From: Verrucomicrobiia bacterium
GTDB lineage: Bacteria > Verrucomicrobiota > Verrucomicrobiia > Verrucomicrobiales > DEV007
Direction: 5' to 3'
NCBI GenBank assembly: GCA_020439945.1
Contig: JAGRPB010000045.1
Span: forward strand, 1 to 34,045
Length of the DNA stretch: 34,045 nucleotides
Shown: piece by piece, positions 7,003-15,353 of the stretch
Layout: every line of letters starts with the position of its first letter
How positions within the stretch are numbered: position 1 is the stretch's first letter
Position numbers and translations under genes: made by a program
Notes under the pieces: generated by a model
Told to the model about the DNA's origin: nothing
Seen by the model: only the letters and a program-made list of their open reading frames with translations
Databases searched by the model: none

Positions 7003-7611
7003 ATGGCTCGACCGCGCCCCCAACGACGCCGGTCCGGTGGTGGCGGTGCTCCCCAGGGACGGGCGAACCGCCATTCCGGACCACTCGGACAATCGCTCGC
7101 CCGCCTTTCCGAGGACGAACTCTATCGGCTGGTGGAGGAGATTCCCGATATTCTGCTCCTCATTCTCGATGGCGTGCAGGATCCGCACAATCTCGGCGCC
7201 TGCCTGCGCACCGCCGACGGCGCGGGTGTGACGGCAATCATCACGCCGCGTCACCAATCGGCGCCTGTCACGGAAACCGTCGTCCGGATCGCCTGCGGCG
7301 GTGCGGAAAACGTGCCCGTGGTTCAGGTGGCGAACCTGGCTCGCTGCATGGAGCGATTGCGGGAAGACTTCGGCATTCGCATCGTCGGCACGTCGGACCG
7401 GGCCACGGCCGATCTTTACGAAAGCGACCTGACGGGTCCACTCGCTTTTGCGATGGGTTCGGAGGAAAAAGGGATTCGGCGTCTGACCGAGGAAAACTGC
7501 AACGAACTGGTGCGGATCCCGATGCTCGGTGGGGTGGAATGCCTCAACGTCTCCAATGCGACGGCGGTCTGCCTGTTTGAGTCGGTGCGCCAGCGAACGT
7601 TGGGCGAATGA
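7003..7611 (+). CDS. SpoU/TrmH-family RNA 2'-O-methyltransferase (RlmB-like)
   Basis: A 202-residue SPOUT-class enzyme that transfers a methyl group from SAM to a ribose 2'-OH in rRNA or tRNA. All three SpoU motifs are present: LDGVQDPHNLGACLRTADG (55-73), AFAMGSEEKGI (148-158) and RIPMLGGVECLNVSNATAV (171-189). The knot-forming C-terminus is complete. The closest functional label is 23S rRNA Gm2251 methyltransferase (RlmB), but the L30e-like N-terminal substrate-binding domain of RlmB is missing. A basic, Gly-rich N-terminus (residues 1-30) stands in its place. The target RNA is therefore uncertain. The 159 bases after it, before the TPR gene, show no clear terminator. Confidence 0.88.
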   Translation: MARPRPQRRRSGGGGAPQGRANRHSGPLGQSLARLSEDELYRLVEEIPDILLLILDGVQDPHNLGACLRTADGAGVTAIITPRHQSAPVTETVVRIACGGAENVPVVQVANLARCMERLREDFGIRIVGTSDRATADLYESDLTGPLAFAMGSEEKGIRRLTEENCNELVRIPMLGGVECLNVSNATAVCLFESVRQRTLGE

Positions 7612-7770
7612 GATTCATCGTTGGGACAAATTCTGGGGCTGGTGGTCTGAACTTTGCGTCAGCCGGAAATTGGCCTTCCCAAAGGTGACGGAAATTTTTC
7701 TTTTCGCGGTCCTGCAGAGTGTCTTGAATGACCGGTCGAAGGGGATCGTGGCACCTGTTGGGCCATTTGA

Positions 7771-10671
7771 ATGAATCACGACGCGAACAGAGCCATCGGC
7801 TTTCGGCTGATGGTGGGAAGAGGGGTTTTGGCTGGAATTCTGGCCTTGGCTGGCGTCGTGTCTCTGTCGCTTGGTCAGGATGAACCCGCCGCCGCGCCGC
7901 AGCCGGGCGTCGATACCACCGGACCGCAGGAATTGATCGCGCGCGGTCGCGCCGCCTTTGCCGCCAATGATTTCGCCACCGCCGAGGAAGCGCTGCAGAC
8001 TTTTGTCGAAGAATACGGCGCTGCCGAAGAGGCCAAGCAAGCGGTTCGGGTTTTTACCCCGATGATCGCCATCTGCAAAGTCGGACTGCAAAAGTTCGAC
8101 GAAGCACTGGTCTGGATCGAGAAAGCCTTCGCCGATCCTGAGATCGATCCGCTGGTGGCTGACGAACTGAGTTTCTGGAAAGGCATCGCGCTGATGACGC
8201 AGGACCAACTGGTCGAGGCACAGCATGCTTTCGGCGCCTACTGGGCTGACGAATCACATCAGCCGGTGAAACGCTACGAGGCGCTGGTGCTTTTCGCGAC
8301 CCTTTATCTCCAGCAGGGATTTCCCAAGGAAGCGGCCGATTTCCTCTCCGACCAGATTCCCAAGATTGCCGACACCGCACCGGAAGCCGCCAGCCGGGCG
8401 GTGGTTTTGCAGCTCTATTCGTTGATTGAGGCGGGCGAACTCGATCGTGCGCTGGCGCTGGTGCGGGTGCAGTATCCGCGACTCGGCGACATGACGCAGG
8501 TGATCAGCTTCGAGACACTGGCACTCCAACTCGGCTCGAAACTGCTGGAGGAAAAGCGTTGGCTCGACGCGATCGCCTGCCTGCAACGCATTGCGACGCG
8601 GGATCGCCTGCTGGAGATCCAAGGGGAGCGAAAAGCGGACATCGAGTCGCGGATCGCGCGTTTCGAGGGTAATCCGAACGCGCAATCGATCGTGTTTCAG
8701 CTCAAGAGTCTCCTGAAGCGGGTTGATCGCGAGATCGCCAATTTCGAGAAGATCGAGAACTTCGATTCGGCGTTGCGCCTTCGTCTGGCGACCGCTTTCC
8801 AGGGCATGGAACGCTATCGGGAGTCCGCCTTGGTGATGGAAGACATGCTCCGAACCATGCCGCCAGATCCGGTGGTCGACTCGGCGAGCCTGGCATTGAT
8901 CCAGTGCTGGATGCAGATTCGTCGCTGGCCGAAAGCGGTTGGAGCGGCTGAGCTCTATGCGGAAAAATTCTGCGACAACGGCGAGCATTTGGCGACGGTG
9001 ATGTTCCTGCGGGCAGAGGCGCTGCGCGAGGATCAGCAACTCGCCAAGGCGCAGCTGGCTTACGGTGATCTGGTCGAAAAATTTCCCGAAGACCCCGTCG
9101 CGCCAAAGGCCATTTTCATGCAGGGCTTCCTCTACCTGCAGCAGGATGACAACGAAGGAGCGCTGTTCCAGTTCGATCAACTGGCGAAGAAACATCCGGA
9201 TTCCTCGCTGATCGACGATGCCGACTACTGGAGTGGCCAGGCGATGGCATTCGCGAAAGACTACGAGGGCGCGCGCGAGCATTTGCGGGCTTACCTCGGG
9301 AAATACGACACGCCGAAGTATCGGAAGGAAGCGATTTTCCGGATCGCGGTCTGCACCTTCTCGCTGGGCGAATACGTGGACTCGATCGCGATGTTCGAGG
9401 ATTTCATCGGGAAATACGCTGGCGACGAACTGGTCGACGAAGCACGCCTGCTGATGGGGGACGCGCTCTTTGCCGAAGGTGAGATCGATCGCGGCATCGA
9501 GGTTTACCAGGCGATTCGACCTGAATCGACGCGATTCTTCGAGGATGCCTGGTTCAAGATCGGGAAGGCCTACAAGCTGACCGAGGAATTCGATGAGATG
9601 GAGCGACATTTCGAGCGCTTCGTTCAGCAGTATCCCGACAGCGGCCGCATGCCCGAGGCGGTTTATTGGCTCGGTTGGCTGGAAACGAAGGACGAGGATT
9701 TTGCGGGAGCCCGAGCCCGCTACTGGGACACGATCGTAATGCATGGCAATCGGCCCGAGCTAACCTCGATGGAGGACCTGTTTCTGGCCCTGCCGAAAGT
9801 GTATCAGCCGGATGGCGACGCCGGTCGCGAGGCTTTGCTGAAGAAACTCGAGGAAATGCGTCAACTCGCCGAGTCGGGCAAGCGCGACACCCTGGCGCTG
9901 CGATGCGCTTGGGCAAGAGCCAAGGTGCTGGAAAGGATCGATCCCGAACGCGCCAAGGCAGCACTGTTGGCGACGACACCACTCGTCGATCCAAAGGTTC
10001 ACAATCCGATGGTTACCGTTGATTGCGCCGATGCTCAGCGTGAGGCGGGCAACCTGCTCGTGGCGAAGCAGCTCTACACCGAAACACGTCGCTGGCATCC
10101 GAGGACGATTCAAAAAGATCGGATCTACGCCGGCCTCGGACAGATTGCGGAATCCGAGGGCGAGATCGACGATGCGATCGCCTTTTACGAGAAGTTTGAA
10201 AAGGAAACCGCGGCTTCGACTCGACTCGGCGAGATCCAGTTGGCCAAGGCAGGCTTGCTCGCCGAAAAAGGACGCCGTCCCGAGGCCATGGCGACTCTGG
10301 AGTCCGTGCTCGCTTCCGACACCGTGAGCGCATCGCGCAAAGCCGAAGCCCTGCTGACGCTCGGCGAACTGAAACTCAAGTCCGGTGAGAAAAAGGAAGC
10401 GTTGCCGTATTTCGAGCGCGTCTACGTCGCCTACGGCAAATTCGGCGAGTTAAATGCCAAAGCTTACGCGCAGCGAGGCGAAACGCTCGAGTCCCTGGGA
10501 ATGGGACGTGAAGCGCTGGAAGTCTATCGCGAGCTGGCCGGTCGCGAAGATCTGAAGACCTTCGAAGAAGCGAGATCGGCAACGGACAAAGTGAAGGAAC
10601 TGGAAGCCATCTATCCACCGGAACCCGAGTCGAAAGCGCCCGAAATCATCGGGGAAGGAGGAGACACATGA
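7771..10671 (+). CDS. Large exported TPR-repeat protein
   Basis: A 966-residue protein with an N-terminal hydrophobic signal (VLAGILALAGVVSLSLGQ, about residues 19-36) followed by a Pro/Ala-rich spacer and then helical repeats to the end. Many 34-residue-like TPR units are visible, for example ELIARGRAAFAANDFATAEE near residue 53 and the run around 480-560 with repeated A-x-x-x-L/F-x-x-A pairs. No enzymatic motif is seen. It should sit in the periplasm and scaffold proteins. It is the first gene of a tightly packed cluster with a second TPR protein, ExbB and two ExbDs, and its stop overlaps the next start (ATGA). By context it may be the periplasmic partner of the ExbB-ExbD motor, analogous to CpoB/YbgF in Tol-Pal, which is inference. 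Confidence 0.85.
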   Translation: MNHDANRAIGFRLMVGRGVLAGILALAGVVSLSLGQDEPAAAPQPGVDTTGPQELIARGRAAFAANDFATAEEALQTFVEEYGAAEEAKQAVRVFTPMIAICKVGLQKFDEALVWIEKAFADPEIDPLVADELSFWKGIALMTQDQLVEAQHAFGAYWADESHQPVKRYEALVLFATLYLQQGFPKEAADFLSDQIPKIADTAPEAASRAVVLQLYSLIEAGELDRALALVRVQYPRLGDMTQVISFETLALQLGSKLLEEKRWLDAIACLQRIATRDRLLEIQGERKADIESRIARFEGNPNAQSIVFQLKSLLKRVDREIANFEKIENFDSALRLRLATAFQGMERYRESALVMEDMLRTMPPDPVVDSASLALIQCWMQIRRWPKAVGAAELYAEKFCDNGEHLATVMFLRAEALREDQQLAKAQLAYGDLVEKFPEDPVAPKAIFMQGFLYLQQDDNEGALFQFDQLAKKHPDSSLIDDADYWSGQAMAFAKDYEGAREHLRAYLGKYDTPKYRKEAIFRIAVCTFSLGEYVDSIAMFEDFIGKYAGDELVDEARLLMGDALFAEGEIDRGIEVYQAIRPESTRFFEDAWFKIGKAYKLTEEFDEMERHFERFVQQYPDSGRMPEAVYWLGWLETKDEDFAGARARYWDTIVMHGNRPELTSMEDLFLALPKVYQPDGDAGREALLKKLEEMRQLAESGKRDTLALRCAWARAKVLERIDPERAKAALLATTPLVDPKVHNPMVTVDCADAQREAGNLLVAKQLYTETRRWHPRTIQKDRIYAGLGQIAESEGEIDDAIAFYEKFEKETAASTRLGEIQLAKAGLLAEKGRRPEAMATLESVLASDTVSASRKAEALLTLGELKLKSGEKKEALPYFERVYVAYGKFGELNAKAYAQRGETLESLGMGREALEVYRELAGREDLKTFEEARSATDKVKELEAIYPPEPESKAPEIIGEGGDT

Positions 10672-11609
10672 AGCGTTTCCTTTTCAGCGCCATCATCATC
10701 GTTACGCTCGCCACTATTTCGCGCGGAGAGGACGTCTTGCACCTGAAGGACGGGAAGGTCATCAGCTGCGAGATCACTGCCATTACCGACAATGTGCTGA
10801 CCTACAAGACGACGATCGATCTCGGGAATGGCCGCACCGCTAGCGCTGAACCTACGATTTCGCCGGAGGCGGTGGAATTCATCGAATTCGGACCTTTGCC
10901 CGGAGAGACCGAAGCCTTGCAGGCACCGGAATCCGCGTCGGTCGAGGATCTGCGAAAACTCTGGGACGAGAAATCGCGTCACTTGCATCGCCCGAAGTCC
11001 AATGCTGGCGAGATTGGCCTGCTCTATGGAAAGCGGCTCCTGGCCGAGCCGGAGTCGCATCAGTGGGATTTCGCCATTGCGGTGTTCGATCGCATCCTCG
11101 ATCGCGATTGGAACGCCGAGCATCATCTGCGGGCAAAAAGCGGACGGCTCAAAGCGCTGATTCAGTTGGGAAGACTCAACGAGGCCATTTCCGAGGCGCG
11201 TCAGCTGACCAGGGAATCGGAGGATCCCGAGATGCTGATCGAAGCGCGCTACGCCATCGCTCAGGCCGATTTCGAGAAACTGAAGCAGCTCGAAGAAGAG
11301 AATCCCAAGTGGGAAGAAGACGATACCGTAAGGCCCGAGCGGGAGAGCCTGTATCATGGCATCGTCGATGAATTTCTCTGGCCCTATCTGTTTCATGGTA
11401 CCGAGGAAGCCCTCGCCGCGCGTGGCCTGGTCGCCGCCGCGGAGGCGCATCGCTTTGCCGGCAATCTCGACGAGGCGCGAGCCTGCCTGAACGACGTGGT
11501 CGCTCTCTATCCCGACACACCCGCCTTGGCCGATGCTCAAGCGTCCCTGAAAACTCTCACCGAACCTGAAAGCGAAAATGCAACCACATCTCAATCGGAA
11601 ACGAACTGA
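10668..11609 (+). CDS. Exported TPR-like protein with N-terminal small beta domain
   Basis: A 313-residue protein starting with a signal peptide (MKRFLFSAIIIVTLATISRG, residues 1-20). Next is a short beta-rich segment starting VLHLKDGKVISCEITAI (about 23-75), similar in pattern to small SH3-like 'LKDG-x-xxG' domains. The rest is alpha-helical with TPR-like repeats, for instance FAIAVFDRILDRDWNAEHHL near 136-155 and HRFAGNLDEARACLNDVVAL near 264-283. It is translationally coupled to the large TPR gene upstream (ATGA overlap), and exbB begins 32 bases inside its 3' end. A role as a periplasmic accessory of the ExbB-ExbD complex is inferred from context only. Confidence 0.8.
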   Translation: MKRFLFSAIIIVTLATISRGEDVLHLKDGKVISCEITAITDNVLTYKTTIDLGNGRTASAEPTISPEAVEFIEFGPLPGETEALQAPESASVEDLRKLWDEKSRHLHRPKSNAGEIGLLYGKRLLAEPESHQWDFAIAVFDRILDRDWNAEHHLRAKSGRLKALIQLGRLNEAISEARQLTRESEDPEMLIEARYAIAQADFEKLKQLEEENPKWEEDDTVRPERESLYHGIVDEFLWPYLFHGTEEALAARGLVAAAEAHRFAGNLDEARACLNDVVALYPDTPALADAQASLKTLTEPESENATTSQSETN

Positions 11610-12405
11610 CTACCTCGTCCTCCTGATCGCGCTCGCCCTGTGGTGCGTGGCGGGCCTGCAGAGTCTGCGGGCACAGGACGAACCCGACGCCGCCTCGCCG
11701 CCGCCAGCCGCGGAGGTGCAGAGCAAATCAGCCTTCGATATCTACAAGGAAGGCGGCTGGTTCATGCATGTGTTGCTTGTCTGCTCGATCGGGACGATTG
11801 CCGTGGTGGTTTACAGCTTCATCCAGATCACGCCGAAAAAGATGGCGCCGAAAAATCTCGTCGAACAGGTCAATGGCTGCATGGCGAGTAAGGATGTGGG
11901 GACGGCTTATCAACTCTGTCAGTCGAATCCGAATTCCTACTCGAACGTGATCTCGACCGCGCTGCTGAAAGTGAATTTTGATCGCGATCTCGCCAACAAG
12001 GCCAGCATGGTTGAAGCCGCCGCCGAATCGCTCGACGAGGAAGAGCACAAGCAGATGGTCTGGGTGAACTACCTGAACGTCTTCGCCACGCTCGCGCCGA
12101 TGATCGGCCTGTTGGGAACGGTTTGGGGGATGATCGAGAGTTTCGACCAGCTTGCTGCCGGGAATGCTCAGCCGCAGGATCTCGCGGGCGGGATCAAGAA
12201 GGCCATGGGCACCACCGCCGGTGGTCTGATCGTCGGGATTCCGGCGATGTTCTTCTACTTCTTTTTTCGCGACAAACTCGCCGGCGTGATGACCACGATC
12301 CAAAAACACGCCAGCTTCGCCATCGACATCCTCAGCGGAGAAATCCGGCTCGAAGGCGCGGTGGAACAGGCCGCGGAAGCCGCGGCGGAGACCTCCGAAG
12401 AATGA
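11578..12405 (+). CDS. MotA/TolQ/ExbB proton-channel family protein
   Basis: A 275-residue inner-membrane channel subunit that with ExbD uses proton flow to drive work at the envelope. It begins with a signal-like segment and periplasmic stretch (residues 1-50), a feature of longer ExbB proteins. Three membrane helices follow: 61-82, 163-187 and 205-230. The family core is clear in FATLAPMIGLLGTVWGMIES (169-188) and KAMGTTAGGLIVGIPAM (208-224). The ATG at 11578 lies 32 bases inside the upstream TPR gene; no other start would retain the signal segment. The C-terminus is Ala/Glu-rich. It is separated from exbD by 134 bases holding an inverted repeat. Confidence 0.93.
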   Translation: MQPHLNRKRTDYLVLLIALALWCVAGLQSLRAQDEPDAASPPPAAEVQSKSAFDIYKEGGWFMHVLLVCSIGTIAVVVYSFIQITPKKMAPKNLVEQVNGCMASKDVGTAYQLCQSNPNSYSNVISTALLKVNFDRDLANKASMVEAAAESLDEEEHKQMVWVNYLNVFATLAPMIGLLGTVWGMIESFDQLAAGNAQPQDLAGGIKKAMGTTAGGLIVGIPAMFFYFFFRDKLAGVMTTIQKHASFAIDILSGEIRLEGAVEQAAEAAAETSEE

Positions 12406-12410
12406 ACAGC

Positions 12411-12502
12411 AATTCGTGTGATTTCGTAAAATTCGTGGTCATTCGTGTTCCTCAAATTCCTTCAACGCGAATGGCCACGAATTTGAAGAATTGACACGAA
12501 TT
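12411..12502. repeat. Inverted repeat, family D, between exbB and the first exbD
   Basis: Two 35-base arms, 12411-12445 and 12468-12502, form an imperfect inverted repeat around a 22-base spacer. Each arm itself contains AATTCGTG twice (AATTCGTGT and AATTCGTGG). The element is AT-richer than its surroundings and occupies most of the gap within the cluster. The motif resembles dispersed 'ATTCGTG' extragenic palindromes common in bacterial genomes, but that comparison is from memory. A strong hairpin here could lower exbD expression relative to exbB or protect the upstream mRNA. Confidence 0.75.
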
Positions 12503-12539
12503 CTCCGCACCTACCCCACTTAAAACTCATCGCTGACCA

Positions 12540-12947
12540 ATGACTCGTCGCCGCAAAGCTGATGCCGGAGAGGTAAGCTTCCAGATCACTCCGATGATCG
12601 ACATGACCTTTCTGTTGCTCATCTTTTTCATGGTGACCTCGAAGCTGACCGATCAGCAGATCAATGTGCCGATCGAGTTGCCGATCGCGATCAGTGCCGT
12701 GGCGCCGGAGAAGGCGGAGCGCGACATCGTGAATATCGACGGCGAGGGGAACTACTACATCGGCGATCGCCGGGCGACGAAGGAGGAGCTGAAGGCGCAC
12801 CTGGTGGAGCGCTTCAAGGATTTCCCGCCGCTGCAGGTGTATCTCCGCGCCGACAAGAACACGCCGGCGAAAACGGTGCGCGAGGTGATCGACATGGCGG
12901 CGGAAGCCGGGGCGATCGATGTGATTGTCGGGACTTATCAGAAATGA
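12540..12947 (+). CDS. ExbD/TolR biopolymer-transport protein (first copy)
   Basis: A 135-residue single-pass inner-membrane protein. A short basic N-terminus (MTRRRK) is followed by QITPMIDMTFLLLIFFMVTS (15-34), the ExbD/TolR helix with the proton-relay Asp21. The periplasmic domain (about 40-135) has the usual ending AEAGAIDVIVGTYQK. It should pair with the ExbB encoded upstream. No Shine-Dalgarno is visible before the ATG at 12540. The second exbD, 118 bases downstream, has the same topology but a clearly different sequence, so the complex may use two ExbD types. Confidence 0.93.
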   Translation: MTRRRKADAGEVSFQITPMIDMTFLLLIFFMVTSKLTDQQINVPIELPIAISAVAPEKAERDIVNIDGEGNYYIGDRRATKEELKAHLVERFKDFPPLQVYLRADKNTPAKTVREVIDMAAEAGAIDVIVGTYQK

Positions 12948-12982
12948 AATTGGAAGATGGGAGATCGAAGATGGCAGATGGG

Positions 12983-13023
12983 GATTCAACAGGGTTGGGT
13001 CTTGGAGTGAACAGGGTTGAATC
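12983..13023. repeat. Palindromic repeat, family C-related, between the two exbD genes
   Basis: GATTCAAC (12983-12990) and GTTGAATC (13016-13023) are perfect eight-base inverted arms. Inside, AACAGGGTTG occurs twice as a direct repeat (12988 and 13010), and the AACAGGGTTGGGTC stretch resembles the elements at 3909-3968 and 21005-21040. The flanks are purine-rich (GGAAGATGGGAGATCGAAGATGG upstream, given at 12952-12974), and AGGA before 13066 may be the ribosome-binding site of the next gene. Confidence 0.55.
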
Positions 13024-13065
13024 AGAGGGAATAGGAAGAAGACGAAGAATAGGAATAGGATTTTC

Positions 13066-13521
13066 ATGAGACGACGGAAGAAGAGAAAGACCTCGATGGT
13101 TGAGATGCAGATGGGGCCCATGATCGACATGGTGTTCCTGCTGCTGGTCTTCTTCATGGTTTCGGCGAAACCGATTCGGCCAGAGACAGATATTCCAATC
13201 GGTCTGCCGGGACAGGTGGCTCAGGAGGAAGCGGTCGACATTCCGGATGAGGCGCGCATTCAAATTCGCGCCGATGGGAACGTGGTGTTGAACGAACAGA
13301 TTCTCGACGGTCCCGATTCCCGCTCGATGCCGGAACTGGTCGCGGTTCTCGATCGTTTCAACAAGGCCGCCCAGAATGCCAAATCCGACGCTCTCGTCAC
13401 CGTGGCGCCGCACGATGCCGTCCCGCATCAGAGACTGGTCGATGTTCTCAATGCCTGCGCCGAAGCGGGTATCACGGGAGTGAGTCTCGCCGATGGGACG
13501 AGTGAGTCCGGTGATCAGTGA
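13066..13521 (+). CDS. ExbD/TolR biopolymer-transport protein (second copy)
   Basis: A 151-residue single-pass inner-membrane protein with a very basic N-terminus (MRRRKKRK) and the helix GPMIDMVFLLLVFFMVSA (17-34) carrying Asp21. The periplasmic part ends ACAEAGITGVSLADGTSESG, matching the ExbD C-terminal pattern. The start is supported by AGGA about five bases upstream. The last codons and the stop lie inside the first copies of a heptamer tandem array. It most likely joins the ExbB and first ExbD of the same cluster. Confidence 0.92.
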   Translation: MRRRKKRKTSMVEMQMGPMIDMVFLLLVFFMVSAKPIRPETDIPIGLPGQVAQEEAVDIPDEARIQIRADGNVVLNEQILDGPDSRSMPELVAVLDRFNKAAQNAKSDALVTVAPHDAVPHQRLVDVLNACAEAGITGVSLADGTSESGDQ

Positions 13522-13573
13522 TCAGTGATCAGTGATCAGTAATCAGTAATCAGTAATCAGTAATCAGTAATCA
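13511..13573. repeat. Nine-copy heptamer tandem array
   Basis: Nine contiguous seven-base units: four GTGATCA (13511-13538) and then five GTAATCA (13539-13573). The array begins inside the final codons of the second exbD, whose TGA stop lies across the first two units (13519-13521). The first four units each contain a GATC site at seven-base spacing. No spacers are present, so it is a simple microsatellite that may vary in copy number. The 62 bases after it, up to the esterase stop, hold nothing recognisable. Confidence 0.95.
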
Positions 13574-13635
13574 GTCGCGGATGAGGAGTCGCCGAGTCCG
13601 ACTCACGAATCGCTCTCCGTGCCGACGGGCGATCG

Positions 13636-15222
13636 CTATTCGAACGTGATCTCCCAGCTGTCGGTGCGGAAGGGCGTGGCCGGGAGGCCGGCGTCGTTGG
13701 CAAAATTGATGTTTTCCGGATTGTTCGACCAGGCGTAGCGGACCGCCCGCGGGTCGGGCACGTCGGGGCTGCTGACGACCACGGTGTCGCCGACGATTTC
13801 CGCATCGGCCTTCACGAAGACGCTGTCGGCCCCGGCGATGGTGAAATGGCGGAGCGGCTGGTTGTCGGTCGATTTCAGGCCGCCACCGGCATGTTTGAAC
13901 TTCAGCACGGCCTTGCCGCCCTCGATGGTGAGGGAGTCGAAGACCGGGCCGCTGTAGACAATGTCCTCGCCGTAGGCCTGGGCGCGGGCGAATCGGGCCA
14001 GGCGCTCACCGACGGGTTTCTTGTTTTTCGGGTGAATGTCGCCCGGGTCACCGACGTCGATCGCCACGACCATCCCGGTGTTTTTCCCTTCCTGCCAGAA
14101 TTTCAGCATCTGTTCGCGGATGACCGGCCAGCCCTGTTCGTGGCCGCCACCGAAATTCGGCAGCTGAACCAGGTAGAAGGGGAAGTCGCGTCGTTCCAGT
14201 TCCGGAGCGCCGGCCGCCCAGTCCGCTCGCCAGTCCTCGACCAGGGCAAACATCAAATCGCGATACTGAGGGGCGAAGGGTGGCCGCGAATTGGCTTCCC
14301 CCTGGTACCAGATGACGCCGCGGATCGCGCAGGGCTCCAGAGGAGCGATCATCGCATTGTAATGACCGGCGGGGCGCTTCACGTGGGTGGGACCCAGAGG
14401 TTCGCGAGGGGCTCGTCCGGCGGGCGTGGGTTCGCCGGCTTCCTTGGCGGCTTTCACCTTGGCTTTCCAATTGGCGAGCGCCTTTTCGTAGGCCTCCATG
14501 GCTTTCGGATGATTGGCGACGGTCGCCTTCCAGTATTCGCGGGTCACCTCGGCTGCGGGATCATCATTCAACGTCTCGGTGTTGATCCAGGAAAAGGCGT
14601 TGGTGCCGCCGTTGGCGCTCTGGATCAGACCGACCGGAACTTCGCGTTCCTTCATCAGGGCACGGCCGAAATAGAATCCGGCCGCCGAAAACCGGAGAAC
14701 GGTGGCGCCGGTGCATTCGTCCCACTTGGCGTTGACCGTGTCGCGCCGTTCGTCGGCTCCGTCGACGGGTACCTTGAAAAGGCGGAGATTGAGCAGCTTG
14801 CGTTGGGTGGCTTCTTCGGCCATGGCATCGGCGTTGAGGGAGCTGCCGACCGCCAGTCCCATGTTCGACTGGCCCGAGCAGAGCCAGACTTCGCCCACCA
14901 GCAGATCGGACACCGTCAAAGTCGCCTCACCGCTTTTCACGGTGAGTTCGGCCGGCTTGGCACTGGCTTTCAGGGGATCCAGGATGACCATCCAGGAGCC
15001 GCCGTCCTCGACCGTCGCCTCCTTTTTCTGTCCGGCAAATTCGACCGTGATCTTGGCGCCGGGTTCATGCCAGCCCCAGACCGGCACGGGCAGTTCCTGC
15101 TGGAGGACGCCGTGATCGGTGAAGAGCGGATGGAGTTTCAATTCGGCATGAGCCGCGAGCGAGGTGAGGGCGAACGTCGCGAAAATGGCGGCTGCGACAC
15201 GGAGGCTGGTAGGGAGTTTCAT
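13636..15222 (-). CDS. Sialate O-acetylesterase-like exported esterase (SASA domain)
   Basis: A 528-residue SGNH-type carbohydrate esterase. A signal peptide (about 1-26, ending SLAAHA) is followed by an N-terminal beta domain (ADHGVLQ-like FTDHGVLQQELPVPVWGW, 34-51). The nucleophile motif is LCSGQSNMGLA with Ser119. IRGVIWYQGEAN (300-311) is the conserved oxyanion/Gln-Gly block, and GDPGDIHPKNK (391-401) carries the catalytic Asp395 and His397. All expected catalytic residues are present. It should remove O-acetyl groups from sialic acid or, as in many environmental homologues, from other acetylated glycans. It lies upstream of nothing co-directional; the isomerase gene is 131 bases before it on the same strand and may be co-transcribed. 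The leader before the ATG is pyrimidine-rich without a Shine-Dalgarno. Confidence 0.9.
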   Translation of the reverse strand: MKLPTSLRVAAAIFATFALTSLAAHAELKLHPLFTDHGVLQQELPVPVWGWHEPGAKITVEFAGQKKEATVEDGGSWMVILDPLKASAKPAELTVKSGEATLTVSDLLVGEVWLCSGQSNMGLAVGSSLNADAMAEEATQRKLLNLRLFKVPVDGADERRDTVNAKWDECTGATVLRFSAAGFYFGRALMKEREVPVGLIQSANGGTNAFSWINTETLNDDPAAEVTREYWKATVANHPKAMEAYEKALANWKAKVKAAKEAGEPTPAGRAPREPLGPTHVKRPAGHYNAMIAPLEPCAIRGVIWYQGEANSRPPFAPQYRDLMFALVEDWRADWAAGAPELERRDFPFYLVQLPNFGGGHEQGWPVIREQMLKFWQEGKNTGMVVAIDVGDPGDIHPKNKKPVGERLARFARAQAYGEDIVYSGPVFDSLTIEGGKAVLKFKHAGGGLKSTDNQPLRHFTIAGADSVFVKADAEIVGDTVVVSSPDVPDPRAVRYAWSNNPENINFANDAGLPATPFRTDSWEITFE

Positions 15223-15328
15223 GGAAGAGAAGGAAGAGGTTTCCCCCTATCACGCTTCGTTTCCGGGCCAAAGTCAACGCCGCGATGGGCGGAAAAACGT
15301 CCCACCTTACCCTGTTCGATCAGCGATC

Positions 15329-15344
15329 ACACCCGGTTGGGTGT
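15329..15344. terminator. Small hairpin after the isomerase-like gene
   Basis: ACACCC-GGTT-GGGTGT makes a perfect six-pair stem ten bases beyond the stop of the leftward isomerase-like gene. No T-tract follows on the minus strand, so terminator function is doubtful. The adjoining bases 15306-15316 (TTACCCTGTTC) echo the family C repeat core. Confidence 0.3.
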
Positions 15345-15353
15345 TGCCCGAAC

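Noticed and set aside
13511-13573. Possible CRISPR-like array
   Set aside because: Units are seven bases and contiguous with no spacers, so it is a microsatellite.
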